Assembly: GCF_025685605.1 (NCBI RefSeq)
Contig: NZ_JAGTUT010000001.1
Coordinates: 2,356,001 to 2,420,000, forward strand
Source of the DNA: Granulicella arctica
GTDB lineage: Bacteria; Acidobacteriota; Terriglobia; Terriglobales; Acidobacteriaceae
Direction: 5' to 3'
DNA: 64,000 nucleotides
The position numbers and the translations under genes are program-made. A model generated the notes under the pieces. The model was given only the letters and a program-made list of their open reading frames with translations. It had not been told where the DNA came from and ran no database searches. The stretch's first letter is position 1. Each line of letters begins with the position of its first letter. Below, in pieces: positions 26,120-34,702 of the stretch.

Positions 26120-26896
26120 TTAGTAGATGACGCGGAGGGTTCTGTCCCATCGCGCGAGATCGACCAGATGACCGAGGAAGCTCTGCCTGATGCGGGAAGA
26201 ACGCAACGGTGCTTTGAGTTGCGGCGCGGCGGAAGGGTCATTACGCTCTATTCGCCGGAGGGAGAAGTAGATGAGGAAGGGCTTTCCCACGATTGCCGAC
26301 CTCGGGACAAAACCCCAGTAACGGCTGTCCTCGCTGTTGTTGCGGTTGTCGCCGAGAACGAAGTACTTATTGGGTGGAACGACCAGGTTATCGTGGTCGA
26401 TGCGATGACGCATCTCGATCCACCAATTGGCGTCAATGCCTGGTTCCGCAGTCTCCATGCGGGGGAAGTTATCCCGGAAGCTATCTGGTCCAGCGGCTCG
26501 ATAGACCGCGTAAGGTTCGTCGAGCCGCTGATCATTGATATAGACATGACCTTCGCGGAGTCGTACGCGATCGCCCGGAAGACCGATCACGCGCTTGACG
26601 AGGTGAAGCGATGGTTCGACGGGGTAGTGGAAGACGACGATATCGCCGCGATGAATACTGGTTGGCGGAAGAGGATCGTGGGCTTCTGTGGGGACAAGTT
26701 GCTTATTAACGAGCAGGAAGTCTCCGACCAGAAGAGTTGGCTCCATCGAGCCTGAGGGGATCTGAAATGGCTGGGCTGAGAAGGCGATGATGAAGATGGC
26801 AATGACGATCAGGTAAAGGACCGACTGAACCGCTGCGAGCGGACCGCTGGGATGATGATGGTGCGCGATGTGCTGCGCGGAAGGCGGGGAATTCAT
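26120..26896 (-). CDS. lepB: Signal peptidase I (second paralog)
   Basis: A 258-residue type I signal peptidase: TM helix near VLYLIVIAIFIIAFSAQPFQ, catalytic Ser in IPSGSMEPTLL, catalytic Lys in LVKRVIGLPGDRVR, and YFVLGDNRNNSEDSRYWGFV. The N-terminus is His-rich (HIAHHHHPSG). It starts inside the last codon of rnc (ATGA overlap) and is followed 39 bases later by the first lepB. Two adjacent copies suggest division of labour among secreted substrates, which is inference. Confidence 0.95.
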   Translation of the reverse strand: MNSPPSAQHIAHHHHPSGPLAAVQSVLYLIVIAIFIIAFSAQPFQIPSGSMEPTLLVGDFLLVNKQLVPTEAHDPLPPTSIHRGDIVVFHYPVEPSLHLVKRVIGLPGDRVRLREGHVYINDQRLDEPYAVYRAAGPDSFRDNFPRMETAEPGIDANWWIEMRHRIDHDNLVVPPNKYFVLGDNRNNSEDSRYWGFVPRSAIVGKPFLIYFSLRRIERNDPSAAPQLKAPLRSSRIRQSFLGHLVDLARWDRTLRVIY

Positions 26897-27687
26897 CCCG
26901 CGGCTTCCGCTGCTGCGGGTTGAGGCAAGAGACTTGCTTCGGTGCGCAGACGTGTCAGCGCGAGACGTGCAGCTTCCTGCTGAGCCAGTTTCTTGGTCGT
27001 TCCGACGGATTCGGCAAGCGAGATACCGCTTTCGATGCGGACTTCAACGCGGAAGGACTTCTGGTGATCGGGTCCTGTTTGATCGGTGAGGACATATTGC
27101 GGCTGACCTGCACCTGCGGCCTGCAGAAACTCCTGGAGGGCGGATTTGTGGTCGCCGATAGCTCCGCTGAAGGTGCTTCCTCCGCTGAGGGCGAGGTTTA
27201 GATCGGGAAGCGTTGGCTCGATCACGTGCTGCTCGATGAATTGCTGGGCCGCCGCGAGACCGCCGTCGAGGTAAAGCGCTGCGATTACGGCTTCCATGGC
27301 GTTTGCGAGGAGAGCTGGTTTTCTGCGACCTCCGCTTTGCTCTTCGCCTTTGCCGAGGCGCAGAGAACGACCCAGGTCGATGCGAGCAGCTACATCGGCG
27401 AGGTGTTTTCGGCTCACGAGGGAGGCGCGAAGACGGGTCAATTCTCCCTCGCGTGAGCCGGGAAAACGACGGTAGAGCGATTCAGCTACGACGAGGCCGA
27501 GAACGGCATCACCTACAAATTCAAGCTGCTCATTGTCGCCTTCGGGATCCTGCAGCGCTTCTGGATTTGTCTCGTAGGAGAGGGAGCGATGGGTTAGAGC
27601 GCGCGTCAGGAGATCGGGCCTGCGGAAGGTGTGGCCGAAGTTCGACTCCGGCTGGATTTTAATTGTCTTCCGAGGACGTGTGCTCAT
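26893..27687 (-). CDS. rnc: Ribonuclease III
   Basis: Double-strand-specific endoribonuclease for rRNA processing and mRNA decay, 264 residues. The catalytic signature is NEQLEFVGDAVLGLVVAESL, with the second acidic cluster in LLANAMEAVIAALYLDGG. The C-terminal dsRNA-binding domain runs from about residue 175 (DHKSALQEFLQAAG ... KKLAQQEAARLALTRLR). First gene of rnc-lepB-lepB-asmA; rnc next to lep is a widespread arrangement. Confidence 0.96.
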   Translation of the reverse strand: MSTRPRKTIKIQPESNFGHTFRRPDLLTRALTHRSLSYETNPEALQDPEGDNEQLEFVGDAVLGLVVAESLYRRFPGSREGELTRLRASLVSRKHLADVAARIDLGRSLRLGKGEEQSGGRRKPALLANAMEAVIAALYLDGGLAAAQQFIEQHVIEPTLPDLNLALSGGSTFSGAIGDHKSALQEFLQAAGAGQPQYVLTDQTGPDHQKSFRVEVRIESGISLAESVGTTKKLAQQEAARLALTRLRTEASLLPQPAAAEAAG

Positions 27688-27907
27688 ACTGCTCCTGCAC
27701 TCTACTGTATCGAATGCTCTTTTGGGTGGTCTGGAACGCTTCTGCGAGGGGTACCCCCCTCCCCCCTACCTAAGTACGAAAGTCTTCAAAACAAGGGAGT
27801 TAGAGGGGTACCTCAACGTAGTTCAGTGCAGGGTGCGTCGCAATTGCGGGAACAAGGAGGGCTTGCGGAGGTCGAAGTTGTCAAGTTTGTGAGGAGCGGT
27901 TTGGAGG

Positions 27908-29785
27908 CTAGGGGTGCGGTGTGACCGGCGGCACCGGTGGCTTGTAGGCTTCTTTTTCGGCCTTGCCTGAGGGGTCGAACGGCGCGTCGTCCTTATCATC
28001 CTTATCGGCAGGTTTGCCGGTGGTGCCGTTGCGCATCGCCTCGCGCTGGGGGAGAGCGAAGGGCTGTTTGAGGCCGACTTCGGCTGCGGTCTTGGTGTCT
28101 GGAAGGCTGTCGCGGGTGGACAGGGCGGCCTTGTACTCGTCGAGTGCCTTGGGACGGTTCGACTGGATATCGTAGAGGCGGCCAAGATAGATGTGAGACC
28201 AGGCCAGCGTGCGAGGGTCCTTCGAGGTCTTGAGAGCCTCCGAGAAGTGGGAGATGGCCTCGTCGGGCTGACGGTCCATGAGGTCGAGACGGGCGAGGAG
28301 ATAGTGGGCGCGAGGGTGATCGCCTGTCGGGTCGGCCAGAGCTTTTTCAGCAAGTTCGTGGGCGGTGGCGGTATCGCCCTGCATCATCTTCAACTCGGCG
28401 AGACGGAGACCAACGGGCTGCTGAGGGACGCGGCGAACGACATCGTGACCATCGAGGAGATCGCGGCTACCGGGTGGGAAGAAGGTGATCTGCTCCTCGT
28501 GATGGCGCTGCCGGTCCACGTCCATGCCGTAGACCATTTCACCGATGTACTCCTTGAGGCTGACGTTGTCCTTCTCCATGATGCCGAGCCTGTCGTAGAA
28601 GTAGTCGACGAGGACCCATCCCTGGCGGACATTGCGCTCGACGAGTTTGCGTCGGGTGCCCTCGGCCTGCCGATCGTAGACGACCATCTCGGCGTCGTAG
28701 TGTTCCATGTCAGTCCGCGTTTTGACGGCGTTGGGTTTCACTGGCTTCGGAATACCGACGTCCATGGTTCGCGCTTCGACTGCCTTGATGAGGCACTCGG
28801 TGAGGAGGGCAACGATGTCAGAGCGGTGGGCGAAGTCGAGCGGGGAATCCTCAATCTGGACGGGCTTGAGGAGGGGAAGGAGCCTGTCCATAGAGGCGGC
28901 GCGGGCGTAGACGAGCGGCTCTACCTCGTAGTGCAGATAGGTATGGCGGATCTGGTCCATGCGCACGGTGGCTTTTCCGTTTGCGGCTGAGCTTGCGATC
29001 GGTGATGTGACGACGATGGAGTCGTTCGAGTAGATGCGAGCGTTGGTCGCGGACGGGGCCAGCATCGGCTCAAGCAGGACGAGGAAGCGGCGACCGTCGT
29101 AGCTGCTGACGGGAAGACCGAGATAGATGTTGGTATCCAGAATCATGCGCGTCAGGGGATCGTGGATCTGGGTGACAAGCGCCTCGTACTGAGGTCGATG
29201 CTCGATCCAGAGGGCGTGCAGGTGGACGGTCTCACTGAAGGTTCTGAGGAGCGGAAGAATGTTGACGACCTGGGTGGAATCGGGCGGCAGGTCTGTCTCG
29301 GGTACGGAGGGGGTCAGTTCCGGGTTCGGCGTGACGTAGAGGGCGAGCGAGACGTACTGGGCAAGATTAAGACCGGCATCGTTCAGGGTGTGTTGGCGAA
29401 TGTAGGCGCAGAGGGCGTCCCGACTATCGCGGGCGGGGGCCGAACCGGTGAGGGCGTCGTTCACTTCCTGCCGAATCTCGAGCCGCACGGGATTGGAGGC
29501 GGCCAGATCGGTGTCATAGCCGCAGGCGTTGAGGCCGACGGCGATGTCGAAGAGGGGCTCGCTGGTCTCGAGGGTGATCGCGGAGCCGCCAGCCTCGGGT
29601 TGCGCGATGCGGGCTACACGCGAGGTTGAGGTGCTCTGCGTCGGAGCGGGCTGCTCGCTGGAGCTGCTACTGCCGGAACTCTGCGTCTGTGAGGGGGTCT
29701 GGCCGGCGGCGGCAAGGGTGAGGAGAGTGCCGAGGCTGGTGACGAGGAGTCTGCGGGAGAGAACGGTAGTAGGGGATAGGACCAC
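27908..29785 (-). CDS. Secreted TPR-containing protein of unknown function
   Basis: About 625 residues. A GTG at 29785 gives a good signal peptide (SRRLLVTSLGTLLTLAAAGQ); the frame is open to a TTG at 29830, so the start is uncertain. After a Ser/Gln/Pro-rich linker comes a domain with two conserved-looking Cys (LNACGYDTDL, RDALCAYIRQ) and a long mixed region. The C-terminal third has TPR-like helices: LRLAELKMMQGDTATAHELA, HYLLARLDLMDRQPDEAISH and IYLGRLYDIQSNRPKALDEY. It ends in a Lys/Asp/Pro-rich tail. The architecture is typical of acidobacterial secreted TPR proteins. The 220 bases between it and rnc hold no gene. Confidence 0.75.
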   Translation of the reverse strand: MVLSPTTVLSRRLLVTSLGTLLTLAAAGQTPSQTQSSGSSSSSEQPAPTQSTSTSRVARIAQPEAGGSAITLETSEPLFDIAVGLNACGYDTDLAASNPVRLEIRQEVNDALTGSAPARDSRDALCAYIRQHTLNDAGLNLAQYVSLALYVTPNPELTPSVPETDLPPDSTQVVNILPLLRTFSETVHLHALWIEHRPQYEALVTQIHDPLTRMILDTNIYLGLPVSSYDGRRFLVLLEPMLAPSATNARIYSNDSIVVTSPIASSAANGKATVRMDQIRHTYLHYEVEPLVYARAASMDRLLPLLKPVQIEDSPLDFAHRSDIVALLTECLIKAVEARTMDVGIPKPVKPNAVKTRTDMEHYDAEMVVYDRQAEGTRRKLVERNVRQGWVLVDYFYDRLGIMEKDNVSLKEYIGEMVYGMDVDRQRHHEEQITFFPPGSRDLLDGHDVVRRVPQQPVGLRLAELKMMQGDTATAHELAEKALADPTGDHPRAHYLLARLDLMDRQPDEAISHFSEALKTSKDPRTLAWSHIYLGRLYDIQSNRPKALDEYKAALSTRDSLPDTKTAAEVGLKQPFALPQREAMRNGTTGKPADKDDKDDAPFDPSGKAEKEAYKPPVPPVTPHP

Positions 29786-29843
29786 GATAGATTCGACGCT
29801 CGCTTCTAGCTTATGGGAGCCGCAGAGCAACTAGCAAGGGAGC

Positions 29844-30533
29844 TTAGCCGTGGACGGAGACACCGTCGTAGGTGAGAAGCATGTGGCTGCGCACGGGGGT
29901 GCCGAAGACGCTGGCTGGCTGAAAGACACTGAGGAGAAGTTGATCCTCGATCTGGGCGCGGACGGCGGGAGATTGAGGGTCGGAGATGATGGTGTAATCG
30001 TAGACCCGACCCTGGGAATTGATCCGCGCTTCGACGACGATGGTGGTGTCGTGGGCGGTCAGAATAGGACGGGGTTCATCTGTCGAGTAGAGATAATGAG
30101 GTGCAGTCATGGCGCCGAGGGGCTCATCGTCGGCTCGAACTGCGGATGGAACCGCGACCGAGCCGCAGAGGAAGACGATGGCACCGAGCAGCACGACGGC
30201 CATGGCAAAGCCTGCGGAGACCTGGACGAGCATGGGGCGGGCAGTGTTGTCCCAATACAAGCTGATGGTGTCGAAGACGCTGGACATGCGCTTTGACTTC
30301 TCGCGGGAGATGGCGAGGCGGAGCTTGAGGCCGAGGTCCTGGGGCGCTTTGGCCGTGCGGAGCATGGAAAGGGTGTCCTGCATGGAGCGCCAGGCGGTGA
30401 ATTCACGGGCGCAGTCAGAGCAGGAGTCGAGATGAGAGGCGATCTGCTGCATGTCGGCTCCGTTGACGGCACCATCAAGGTAAGCAGAGAACGAGGCCTG
30501 GGTAAATTCGCAGGTCGAAGGTGGAGTCATCAA
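29844..30533 (-). CDS. Anti-sigma factor with zinc-finger head and TonB-like periplasmic tail
   Basis: A 229-residue single-pass membrane protein overlapping the sigma factor gene by four bases. The cytoplasmic N-terminus carries a ZAS/zf-HC2 motif (SAYLDG ... HLDSCSDCAREF: H-x3-C-x2-C), which binds ECF sigma factors. The TM helix is VSAGFAMAVVLLGAIVFLCG. The periplasmic tail (VVEARINSQGRVYDYTII ... LLLSVFQPASVFGTPV) resembles a TonB C-terminal domain, in which a x-G-x-V turn and a final F-x-P-A element are typical. A periplasmic or outer-membrane signal passed through this tail is plausible. Confidence 0.88.
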   Translation of the reverse strand: MMTPPSTCEFTQASFSAYLDGAVNGADMQQIASHLDSCSDCAREFTAWRSMQDTLSMLRTAKAPQDLGLKLRLAISREKSKRMSSVFDTISLYWDNTARPMLVQVSAGFAMAVVLLGAIVFLCGSVAVPSAVRADDEPLGAMTAPHYLYSTDEPRPILTAHDTTIVVEARINSQGRVYDYTIISDPQSPAVRAQIEDQLLLSVFQPASVFGTPVRSHMLLTYDGVSVHG

Positions 30534-31231
30534 ACGCTCCCTGTGGAGGACAGCGCGACGGCGTGCGCGGTGGCGGCGCGGCGGCCGTTTGCTTCTGCGG
30601 CCTCTGCGTCGATCAGGACGGTGCGGAGTGCGGCACGGCCACGGGTGAGGCGAGACTTGACGGTGCCGAGATTGACGTCGAGGATTTCGGCGATCTCCTC
30701 GTAAGCGAATCCTTCGATCTCGCGCAGGATGACCACGGTGCGGTAGGCCTCAGGAAGCTGCTGCAGGGCGGCTTCGACACGCTGGCGGACCTGGGTCTGG
30801 ACGGCGTGATCGTAGGGGGATTCGCGCCGGTCGGCGAGTGTGGCGGAGAGGAGGGGAATGTCCCCATCGTCGTCGGGCTCGGTGGCGGAGGAGTCGATGG
30901 TGAGCTCCTGACGCTTGTGGCGGGACCACCAGCGGCGCTGGTTTGAGGCTTCGTGGAGGGCAATGCGGTAGAGCCAGGTGCGGAGGCTGGATTCGCCGTG
31001 GAAGCCGCGGATGTTGCGGAAGACCTTGATGAAGACTTCCTGCGTGATGTCGGCAGCGTCTGCGGGATCCTGAATACTGCGGGCGATAAGGGAGTAAAGG
31101 GGCTGATGGTACTGGGCGATGAGCAGGGCGAACGCATTCTCGGATCCGGCCTTGAGGTCGGCAACGAGGGTCGCGTCTTCCGATCGGAGTTCGATCGTGC
31201 CAGCCAGATTCATGATGATGCCCGCCTGCAT
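30530..31231 (-). CDS. ECF RNA polymerase sigma factor (RpoE-like)
   Basis: A 233-residue ECF sigma factor. Region 2: LIAQYHQPLYSLIARSI, DITQEVFIKVFRNIRGFHGE, LRTWLYRIALHEASNQRRWW; region 4: ALQQLPEAYRTVVILREIEG and YEEIAEILDVNLGTVKSRLT. Regions are joined by an acidic linker (SATEPDDDGD). Met-7 (31213, MNLAGTIELR) is an equally likely start. It is followed by its own anti-sigma factor (30533). The upstream 187 bases run to tRNA-Ala and hold no gene. Confidence 0.93.
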   Translation of the reverse strand: MQAGIIMNLAGTIELRSEDATLVADLKAGSENAFALLIAQYHQPLYSLIARSIQDPADAADITQEVFIKVFRNIRGFHGESSLRTWLYRIALHEASNQRRWWSRHKRQELTIDSSATEPDDDGDIPLLSATLADRRESPYDHAVQTQVRQRVEAALQQLPEAYRTVVILREIEGFAYEEIAEILDVNLGTVKSRLTRGRAALRTVLIDAEAAEANGRRAATAHAVALSSTGSV

Positions 31232-31418
31232 ATCGGGTGCCCTCTACATTACGATTTCGTGACTGTGTGTGCAACTGTGCTGCAAGAAAGTGCGCCGCCG
31301 GCGGCCGAGTGCTCGCTCACTCTACCTACTTAGACACCGATGATGGGGCGATTAGTTCCCATAAGTTTGACGAATATCGTTGTGTCGGCCAAAATAGAAT
31401 CAGTCCTTCCGCACGAGT

Positions 31419-31494
31419 GGGCCTGTGGCGCAGCTGGGAGCGCGCTTCCATGGCATGGAAGAGGTCATCGGTTCGATCCCGATCAGGTCCACCA
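31419..31494 (+). tRNA. tRNA-Ala(GGC), integration site of a genomic island
   Basis: A 76-base cloverleaf: acceptor GGGCCTG/CAGGTCC (one G-T pair), D-stem GCGC/GCGC, anticodon stem CTTCC/GGAAG with loop ATGGCAT (anticodon GGC), T-arm ATCGG-TTCGATC-CCGAT, discriminator A and encoded CCA. It reads GCC/GCU. A TTGACG -35-like element lies at 31377. From the anticodon arm onward its 3' half is duplicated at 34800-34846, the mark of integration by a tyrosine recombinase that restores the tRNA. Confidence 0.96.
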
Positions 31495-31495
31495 A
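31449..31495 (+). repeat. attL: direct repeat within tRNA-Ala
   Basis: 47 bases beginning CATGGCATGGAAGAGGTCAT in the anticodon arm and ending one base after the CCA. It is identical to the right copy except for C in place of T in the T-loop. It contains the anticodon-loop region where tyrosine integrases usually cross over. Confidence 0.9.
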
Positions 31496-32707
31496 TTACT
31501 TCAACAACTTAGCGGAACCCCTCCCAAACGTTTGGCAGCAAATGGCAGCAAATTTCAAATTGCCGTGCAGCCAAGCCATGTCAGTCGTTTCCATCTCCTC
31601 TCTGAAGCGCCACGCTTCGGCTGACTTTCTCTCAAAATTTCTATCCATCAATGCACCACCGCCACAGATTCGGGAATGGCTGGCGGTCGCATCTTGCCCT
31701 TCGCCCCCAGCTTCTTCATCGTGCCCTGCAGCTCCCGGTGAATGGAGTCCACAATGGCGCGAACGCCCTCCGGCATCTCCTGCATAGACGTCGGTCGTCG
31801 TCGCCACATGCGAGTGCCGCATCATCCCCTGCACGTCCTTCACTGTGCCCTTCTTCTGGGCCAGCGTTGCGATCGTGCGTCGGATGACCTGGAACGTGAG
31901 CTTCGGTAGACCGAGCTCGGTTGCCAGTTTGTGCAGGACCCGCTTGCGGTAGTTGCTCGGGTCCATGAAGGAGCCGTCCCGATTCGGAAACAGAAACGCT
32001 TCCTCATCCGATGGCGGCGGGCCATGTTTCTTCTTTTTCTTGTCGTACTGCTCTTGGCTGACTTCCCGCCAGGCGACGAGATCGTCGGAGAGGTCCTTCG
32101 CAATCGGTACTTCGGTGAGACTACCTTTCGTCTTTCCGTAGGACCGAATCTTCCCCTTGTAGACCGTCTCCACAATGGTAAGCGAAACCGCTTCAACGCG
32201 ATGACACTTCCACCGGAACGCAAACAACTCGCTCGGCCGAAGTGCATTCGTCATATCGAGCTTGAGCAGAATCCGGTCGCGCAGGCCGAGCCTGGCCAAG
32301 GCCGCTGCGAGTTGTTCCCAACTCAGCACCGTCTTGTCCGTCTCCCGCAGGTTCGCGGGAGTCTTCAGCGTGCGCGCAGGGTCTTTCGGGAGAAAGTCCT
32401 GGTCAACCGCTTCAGCGAAGATCGCCTTGATGTATGCCCGAATCTGCAAGACCCTGTCTCTCGACCGCGTCTTGGCTAGCTTGTTGAGGTGAGTCTGAAG
32501 CGTGAACTTGTCGAAGTTCTCCAGCCGCACATCCCCGAACTCGTCAACGAGATCAGCCTGGATGAGGTGCTTCTTTACTTTGGCAGTTTCATCGCGCCAG
32601 TCCGCCTCTTTCAGCGGCAAGTAGCGGTGGAGTACGAACCATCCGAAGGTGACAGCTCCATTGACCATGGACTTGTCACCGTTGAGTGGCTGTTTTCCCA
32701 GCTTCAC
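31496..32707 (-). CDS. Tyrosine-recombinase integrase, C-terminus frameshifted
   Basis: Phage/island integrase next to its tRNA target. A core-binding region (LQTHLNKLAKTRSRDRVLQI) is followed by the catalytic domain with Arg I (NALRPSELFAFRW), Arg II in a variant box (FQVIRRTIAT, His replaced by Gln), the box-III His (MMRHSHVATTTDVY) and the nucleophile Tyr in DVY. Directly after that Tyr (codon at 31784-31786) the frame is lost: one base later the sequence reads QEMPEGVRAIVDSIHREL ... to a natural stop at 31648, as expected for this family. The actual frame runs through unrelated residues to 31496. The start is GTG at 32707 or ATG at 32668. Possibly inactive. Confidence 0.85.
   Translation of the reverse strand: MKLGKQPLNGDKSMVNGAVTFGWFVLHRYLPLKEADWRDETAKVKKHLIQADLVDEFGDVRLENFDKFTLQTHLNKLAKTRSRDRVLQIRAYIKAIFAEAVDQDFLPKDPARTLKTPANLRETDKTVLSWEQLAAALARLGLRDRILLKLDMTNALRPSELFAFRWKCHRVEAVSLTIVETVYKGKIRSYGKTKGSLTEVPIAKDLSDDLVAWREVSQEQYDKKKKKHGPPPSDEEAFLFPNRDGSFMDPSNYRKRVLHKLATELGLPKLTFQVIRRTIATLAQKKGTVKDVQGMMRHSHVATTTDVYAGDAGGRSRHCGLHSPGAAGHDEEAGGEGQDATASHSRICGGGALMDRNFERKSAEAWRFREEMETTDMAWLHGNLKFAAICCQTFGRGSAKLLK
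31531..31553 (+). repeat. GGCAGCAAAT tandem repeat at left end of island (putative integrase arm sites)
   Basis: TTTGGCAGCAAAT followed at once by GGCAGCAAAT. The same word, TTTGGCAGCAAATG, recurs at 34709-34722 inside the right-end palindrome. A pair of identical short words just inside attL and attR fits arm-type integrase binding sites; binding is inferred. Confidence 0.5.
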
Positions 32708-32719
32708 GACGGAGTCAGT

Positions 32720-33631
32720 TCAAGACAATACTGCGTCAAGCTCACGAAGCAGGGTTTGATACTTCCCCGGATTCTCAGTTTGTAACCGTTCCAAATTCAT
32801 AAGCTTCCATCGAATCGCCGGAAGATTACGAATGGCCGGTGACCCGATGAGGTTCCAGTCCGGCCTGAATGTATGAAAGGACTTAAGAAAGAGCTTAGAT
32901 GTTTCATCCAGGCGGGAGCTAATCTCCGCAACCAATTGCTCTCGGGTTGCGAGGAGCATCTCCAAGGAGGTATCGCTAACCGTCATTCCGACAAATTCTC
33001 TCTCGAAGGCTTGCCTTATGTCCTTCAATCGGGGTTGCAGGAGTTCGTGCACTGGACGATTGTGGCTCAGAATGTATGCGAGAAATGTCTGGTAGAGAGT
33101 TTTGTCGATCCCTTCATTGGCAAGCAGATGTCGAACATCGAATAGATCCCGAGGATGCTGGCGGTCGAGTGCAGCTACCAGTTTCCCTGCATAGAGATCG
33201 GCAAACGAAACGACTTGGATTTCAGCGAAGCCGAATTGCTCCTCTACGATGGGCCGGACTGTTTTCAACTCCGTGGGATGAACAGTGCCCCGAAGTACGG
33301 GAGTGACTTCAATCTTGATTTGGGCGTTTCTTTGACGAACAAGGACGAGGGTGCCGTCCGCGTTAGCGCTGTCGGTGACGACGCCATCTGGGATCGCTTT
33401 ACGAATCTTCTGGGCAATACGGCCCAGGGCAGATCGTATCCCGATAAGCGATGTCTCTCGGTCCTCAATCGACAGATAAACCAGGTCGATGTCCACCGAA
33501 AGGCGAGGCATGTCGCGAACGAAAAGATTGATTGCTGTTCCGCCCTTGAGAGCAAAGCAAGTCTCGGTCGCCACATAGGGCAATACACGGACGAGTAAGG
33601 CTACTTGTGCCTTGAAAACCTCACTGGCCAT
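32720..33631 (-). CDS. abiEii: AbiEii nucleotidyltransferase toxin
   Basis: Type IV toxin of the AbiE abortive-infection system, a DNA-polymerase-beta-like nucleotidyltransferase. From ATG 33631 (MASEVFKAQVALLVRVLPYV) it has 303 residues. The core is CFALKGGTAINLFVRDMPRL then SVDIDLVYL: the GG(S/T) loop and the DxD metal pair. The conserved AbiEii segment DLYAGKLVAALDRQHPRDLFDV follows. The frame is open upstream to 33775, but that part overlaps abiEi and lacks family similarity. The chosen start overlaps abiEi by 11 bases, the usual antitoxin-first coupling. Confidence 0.9.
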   Translation of the reverse strand: MASEVFKAQVALLVRVLPYVATETCFALKGGTAINLFVRDMPRLSVDIDLVYLSIEDRETSLIGIRSALGRIAQKIRKAIPDGVVTDSANADGTLVLVRQRNAQIKIEVTPVLRGTVHPTELKTVRPIVEEQFGFAEIQVVSFADLYAGKLVAALDRQHPRDLFDVRHLLANEGIDKTLYQTFLAYILSHNRPVHELLQPRLKDIRQAFEREFVGMTVSDTSLEMLLATREQLVAEISSRLDETSKLFLKSFHTFRPDWNLIGSPAIRNLPAIRWKLMNLERLQTENPGKYQTLLRELDAVLS

Positions 33632-34490
33632 CGTTGCTGCCTCCAGGGTGAAATAGTTCCATTGGAAGCGTGATCTGATAGCGCGAGTCGAAGTGGCCTT
33701 GGGGAACCAGTTGACGCTTTCCTTTCCCGAGATCGACGGCAGACAGATCCAGATGTTTGAACCAGGCATGTCCATGTCTGTCTGCGTACCAGAGGAAGAG
33801 CCGCTTTACCTTTACACTCTTGCATTCCCGCAGGAGCTTCCCCAGCAGTTGAGGACGGAGATTGGCCAGACCTTCCATGACGACATCGACTTGATGAAAG
33901 CTCTCGTGATGCGGGAGTTCATCGATCGTCTCCAGGATTGCTCGTTCGGGAGCTGACATGGTCAGCGACCATTCCCAGGGGCTCGTGGATTCCGCATCCT
34001 TTAGCGATCCTGATGCTTCGCCGGAACGCAGATCGTAACGCTTCGCTTCAACGCCGCTATTGGAGTTTGCAAACAGTCCAAAAGAGCGGGTTTCAAACTG
34101 AGCGGATATCGGGAGCTTGGCAAGCCAGGATGGAAGCCCCGACCCGTACAAGTAAACTCGCGAAGTGTCGCCAGCTTCGATGTAATGAGCATAGCCAGAC
34201 AGTTCGACTGCCGTTCGTCCGCCGACGTGAAGTGGCTTGTGCATGACCTGCTGGAGGGAGAGCACAACAACATCCCATCGCAGCGAGGCCTTGGTAAGTT
34301 GGCTTGGCCGCCGGTAAACGCGGGGACCTATTCTTTCGAGCCAACCCCGGTCCACATAGTCTCGTATCGATGAGCGGGATATCCCCTGGGTTTGGAGCCA
34401 GGCGCTATCCGCCAAAAAGCCCTCCGGCAGACTCAGGAGTAGGTGGTTTAGTCGAGATGATCTTTGTGCGTCCATGACGCACATATTCAT
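33621..34490 (-). CDS. abiEi: AbiEi antitoxin / autorepressor
   Basis: Antitoxin of AbiE with an N-terminal winged helix (LADSAWLQTQGISRSSIRDY followed by VDRGWLERIGPRVYRR) and a C-terminal antitoxin domain (LHVGGRTAVELSGYAHYI, WSLTMSAPERAILETIDELP). AbiEi neutralises AbiEii without stable complex formation in known systems and represses its own promoter through inverted repeats; two such repeats are seen here. The start is uncertain among ATGs at 34490, 34484 and 34475; a predicted -10 box at 34486-34491 would favour 34475 and a nearly leaderless message. Confidence 0.88.
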   Translation of the reverse strand: MNMCVMDAQRSSRLNHLLLSLPEGFLADSAWLQTQGISRSSIRDYVDRGWLERIGPRVYRRPSQLTKASLRWDVVVLSLQQVMHKPLHVGGRTAVELSGYAHYIEAGDTSRVYLYGSGLPSWLAKLPISAQFETRSFGLFANSNSGVEAKRYDLRSGEASGSLKDAESTSPWEWSLTMSAPERAILETIDELPHHESFHQVDVVMEGLANLRPQLLGKLLRECKSVKVKRLFLWYADRHGHAWFKHLDLSAVDLGKGKRQLVPQGHFDSRYQITLPMELFHPGGSNDGQ

Positions 34491-34550
34491 ACATGCATAA
34501 ACCCCATGTCAAGTTCACAAGATCCCATGATTGTGCGCCATGAACGCACA
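34465..34550 (-). promoter_or_regulatory. abiE promoter with two operator-like inverted repeats
   Basis: Two copies of TGTGCG-N7-CGCACA: TGTGCGTCCATGACGCACA (34465-34483) and TGTGCGCCATGAACGCACA (34532-34550), 67 bases apart centre to centre, both containing CCATGA. Between them on the minus strand lies TTGACA (34512-34507) and TATGAA (34491-34486), spacer 15 bases. The downstream operator covers the predicted start region, fitting repression by AbiEi. Confidence 0.7.
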
Positions 34551-34702
34551 CAAGGGGCCATACAGCAAACCCAACCTCCCAAAGCCATCTAGCTGGAATG
34601 GGCGATCTACAGTCCTAAGCCAACTACCTCGGCAAGACTGTTGACACAATCAATCGGGCTGTCCGCCCACGGATCAGCCCGATTACCCGATGATGAATTT
34701 GG

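Noticed and set aside
32720-33775. A longer AbiEii start at 33775
   Set aside because: The extra 48 residues overlap abiEi and do not resemble the AbiEii N-terminus; ATG 33631 fits the family.
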